Below, one piece after another: positions 5,404 through 5,672 of a DNA stretch of 5,672 bases (positions within the stretch are counted from its first letter, which is position 1; each line of letters opens with the position of its first letter). A model generated the notes under the pieces. The model saw nothing but the letters and a program-made list of their open reading frames with translations. It did no database searches and had not been told where the DNA came from. The stretch is taken from positions 1-5,672 of the forward strand of contig JAAUTM010000116.1 of NCBI GenBank assembly GCA_012031455.1. Reading direction: 5' to 3'. This DNA comes from Phycisphaerales bacterium. GTDB taxonomy: Bacteria; Planctomycetota; Phycisphaerae; Phycisphaerales; Phycisphaeraceae. The position numbers and the translations under genes are program-made.

Positions 5404-5672
5404 ATGGCCAAGGAACCCGCCAAGAAACCTGCCGCTCCTGCCAAGGGTGAAGCCGCCCCGGCTGCCGCTCCCGCCAAGGCTGGTGGTGGTGGGTTAAAGG
5501 TTGTCATCGCCGTGATTGTGGTCCTGCTTCTTGAAGTCGGAACAGTGGTTATGACGATGATGTTAACCGGAGGCCCCAAAGCCGTGGAGGGCAGTTTAAC
5601 CCTCCCGGATCAGAAGGCTGAGGAGGCCAAGCTGGTCGAGATCATGGTCATTAAGGACCAGTTCCCCAACCA
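5404..5672 (+). CDS. FliL-like single-pass membrane protein, N-terminal part
   Basis: The first 89 codons are in the window and the frame is open at the right edge. The protein starts MAKEPAKKPAAPAKG: about 30 residues rich in Lys, Ala and Pro, then four glycines, then one hydrophobic segment (about residues 31-55, with a Glu at 44). An acidic linker follows, then LVEIMVIKDQFPN. This layout of a short cytoplasmic tail, one helix and a periplasmic domain opening with a 'V.V.D.FPN' strand resembles planctomycete proteins annotated as FliL, the flagellar basal-body protein that contacts the stator. The resemblance is from memory and the diagnostic domain lies outside the window. It could be another small inner-membrane anchor protein. 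The ribosome site is weak (GTGGA about 11 bases upstream). It is divergent from aroA and shows no link to the other genes. Confidence 0.5.
   Translation, partial: MAKEPAKKPAAPAKGEAAPAAAPAKAGGGGLKVVIAVIVVLLLEVGTVVMTMMLTGGPKAVEGSLTLPDQKAEEAKLVEIMVIKDQFPN

Overview
The window looks like draft or metagenomic sequence from a planctomycete-like bacterium. The grounds are protein style (an AroA, an MsbA-type exporter and a FliL-like protein that read like planctomycete homologues), G+C near 60 %, TTG start use, and an intergenic region full of GC-rich hairpins and a short 'GTGGCACCCGACCA' repeat of a kind I associate with planctomycete genomes. This placement rests on recall, not on a search. The far left, about positions 1-400, does not fit: it encodes part of a cyanobacterial-style Omp85/BamA protein, has lower G+C (about 51 % by hand count) and contains the octamer GCGATCGC.

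Layout from right to left. At 5404-5672 (+) the start of a single-pass membrane protein resembling FliL runs off the edge. A 360-base gap follows, holding a possible 30-codon leader ORF on the minus strand with a strong Shine-Dalgarno. Next is intact aroA (3742-5043, -), the sixth enzyme of the shikimate pathway, with an unusual active-site loop. The 419-base gap after it contains a 157-base element with 18-base terminal inverted repeats. This element sits inside one copy of a repeat whose uninterrupted second copy lies just downstream. Then comes an MsbA-type ABC exporter (1426-3322, -), split into two ORFs by two frameshifts, with a third, self-compensating frameshift pair near its C-terminus. 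Finally a Gfo/Idh/MocA oxidoreductase (from 1293, -) runs in frame, without a stop, into the Omp85 POTRA sequence at the left edge.

The genes do not form an obvious pathway. aroA, the exporter and the oxidoreductase share a strand, but the gaps of 419 and 132 bases argue against one tight operon. No new defence or mobile system with its own proteins is visible. The points that most deserve a second look are the in-frame oxidoreductase-Omp85 join (probably an assembly chimera), the homopolymer-associated frameshifts in the exporter, the inverted-repeat element with its built-in empty-site comparison, and the Ile97/Thr101 pair in the AroA loop.
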